Below, piece after piece: positions 5,501 to 5,999 of a stretch of DNA of 5,999 bases. Numbering within the stretch: position 1 is the stretch's first letter; every line of letters begins with the position of its first letter. Source of the DNA: Planctomycetaceae bacterium (GTDB lineage: Bacteria; Planctomycetota; Phycisphaerae; Phycisphaerales; SM1A02); assembly GCA_027488415.1 (NCBI GenBank), contig JAIYBS010000069.1:1-5999 (forward strand), written 5' to 3'. Both the position numbers and the translations under genes were made by a program. The notes below the pieces were generated by a model. The model saw only the letters and a list, made by a program, of their open reading frames with translations, had not been told where the DNA came from and ran no database searches.

Positions 5501-5999
5501 ATGCGCCATGCCGTGCCCGCCTTCGCCAGCCTGATCCTCGCCTGCGCCGCCCACGCCCAGCTGCCACAGGCGAACCTGCCCGCGCCCCTGCGCGCCGCGC
5601 CTGCGGAGTCGCTCCCTGCGCACCTGCGTTCGTCGGTGGTCGCGCTCCAGAGCGACGCCAAGGTCTGGCAGGCAATGTCGTTCCAGTCGAACGTCCGGCT
5701 CGAGGGCCTGCAGGTCACGCCGTCGCGCACCGCGACGCTCCTCCTCCACCGCGTCGACCCGTTCTCGGCGGACGCCCGCATCGTCGCCTCGCGCGTCGCC
5801 GCGGACGGATCGCTCGAGGAGCGCGAGCTCGCGCGTCCCGACGGCCAGTGGTGGTGCGGCGTGGTCGAGGGCGCGGAGCGCTCGAAGGTGATGCTCTCGA
5901 CGAGCGCCGCGGGCGTCCTCGGCTTCGTGCAGGACGAGCACGGCACGGTGGTCATCGCGAGCGACCGGCCGGGCGGCGGCGGACCGGTCGTCTCCTACG
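5501..5999 (+). CDS. Secreted protein, N-terminal part (3' end outside window); possible metalloprotease propeptide region
   Basis: The frame is open from ATG 5501 to the window edge (166 complete codons, no stop). Residues 1-20 (MRHAVPAFASLILACAAHAQ) are a short, good signal peptide with cleavage after AHA. The mature part begins with a Pro/Leu/Ala-rich stretch, then a beta-rich-looking region (about 65-160) with FSADARIV, QWWCGVVEGAERSKVMLS and GVLGFVQDEHGTVVIAS. That pattern, a short domain of the 'value, hydrolysable display, no sharp motif' kind, resembles the propeptide-like N-terminal region of secreted M12-type (reprolysin-like) metalloproteases common in planctomycetes. The diagnostic HExxH site would lie beyond the window, so this is a tentative resemblance. 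An in-frame ATG at 5483 would add MGYLWV but is less consistent with the signal peptide and the upstream TACCTT box. Confidence 0.8.
   Translation, partial: MRHAVPAFASLILACAAHAQLPQANLPAPLRAAPAESLPAHLRSSVVALQSDAKVWQAMSFQSNVRLEGLQVTPSRTATLLLHRVDPFSADARIVASRVAADGSLEERELARPDGQWWCGVVEGAERSKVMLSTSAAGVLGFVQDEHGTVVIASDRPGGGGPVVSY

Noticed and set aside
3545..5941. Long minus-strand and second plus-strand open frames over the GGQ and amidohydrolase genes
   Set aside because: They are compositionally biased shadows with no recognisable domains, and one would span several unrelated genes and both hairpins.
1..5999. Search for CRISPR arrays, insertion sequences, integrases, att sites next to the tRNA, and defence or toxin genes
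   Set aside because: No spaced direct repeats, terminal inverted repeats, transposase/integrase motifs or duplicated tRNA 3' end were seen. The flanks of tRNA-Leu are a promoter and a terminator hairpin.

Overview
The window is GC-rich chromosomal DNA, which I estimate by eye at about 70% G+C. It carries five protein-coding genes and one tRNA, plus the 5' part of a sixth protein gene. I see no mobile element, CRISPR array, phage gene or rRNA. The best guess at the organism is a planctomycete-type bacterium (Planctomycetota, perhaps Phycisphaerae). This rests on the small GGQ release-factor-like protein with a C-terminal helical extension, the secreted aromatic-rich DUF6600-like protein and the base composition. 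It is inference from remembered family resemblance, not a database result.

Layout, left to right: (1) the C-terminal half of glucose-6-phosphate isomerase (pgi, + strand, cut by the window edge). (2) Converging on it, two minus-strand genes 18 nt apart: a NifS/IscS-type cysteine desulfurase, then an exported DUF6600-like protein rich in Trp, Tyr and Pro. (3) A minus-strand tRNA-Leu(CAG) upstream of the desulfurase, with a clear -10 box and a GC-rich hairpin behind it. (4) Diverging to the right, a 185-codon GGQ release-factor-like protein, then 9 nt later an M20D-family amidohydrolase. (5) After two small hairpins, the beginning of a secreted protein that runs off the right edge.

The genes look like ordinary housekeeping and envelope functions (glycolysis, sulfur mobilisation, translation, ribosome rescue, amide hydrolysis). 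They do not form an obvious single pathway or defence system.

The most striking signal is shared by the gene starts. All five visible protein starts have a TANNNT hexamer exactly 6 nt (one case 7 nt) before the initiation codon, mostly without a separate Shine-Dalgarno sequence. The tRNA has a matching TATACT box at the distance expected for a short 5' leader. This is the arrangement known for leaderless transcripts driven by -10 elements in Actinobacteria and Deinococcus. It suggests that nearly every gene here, including those only 9 to 18 nt behind a neighbour, has its own leaderless promoter.
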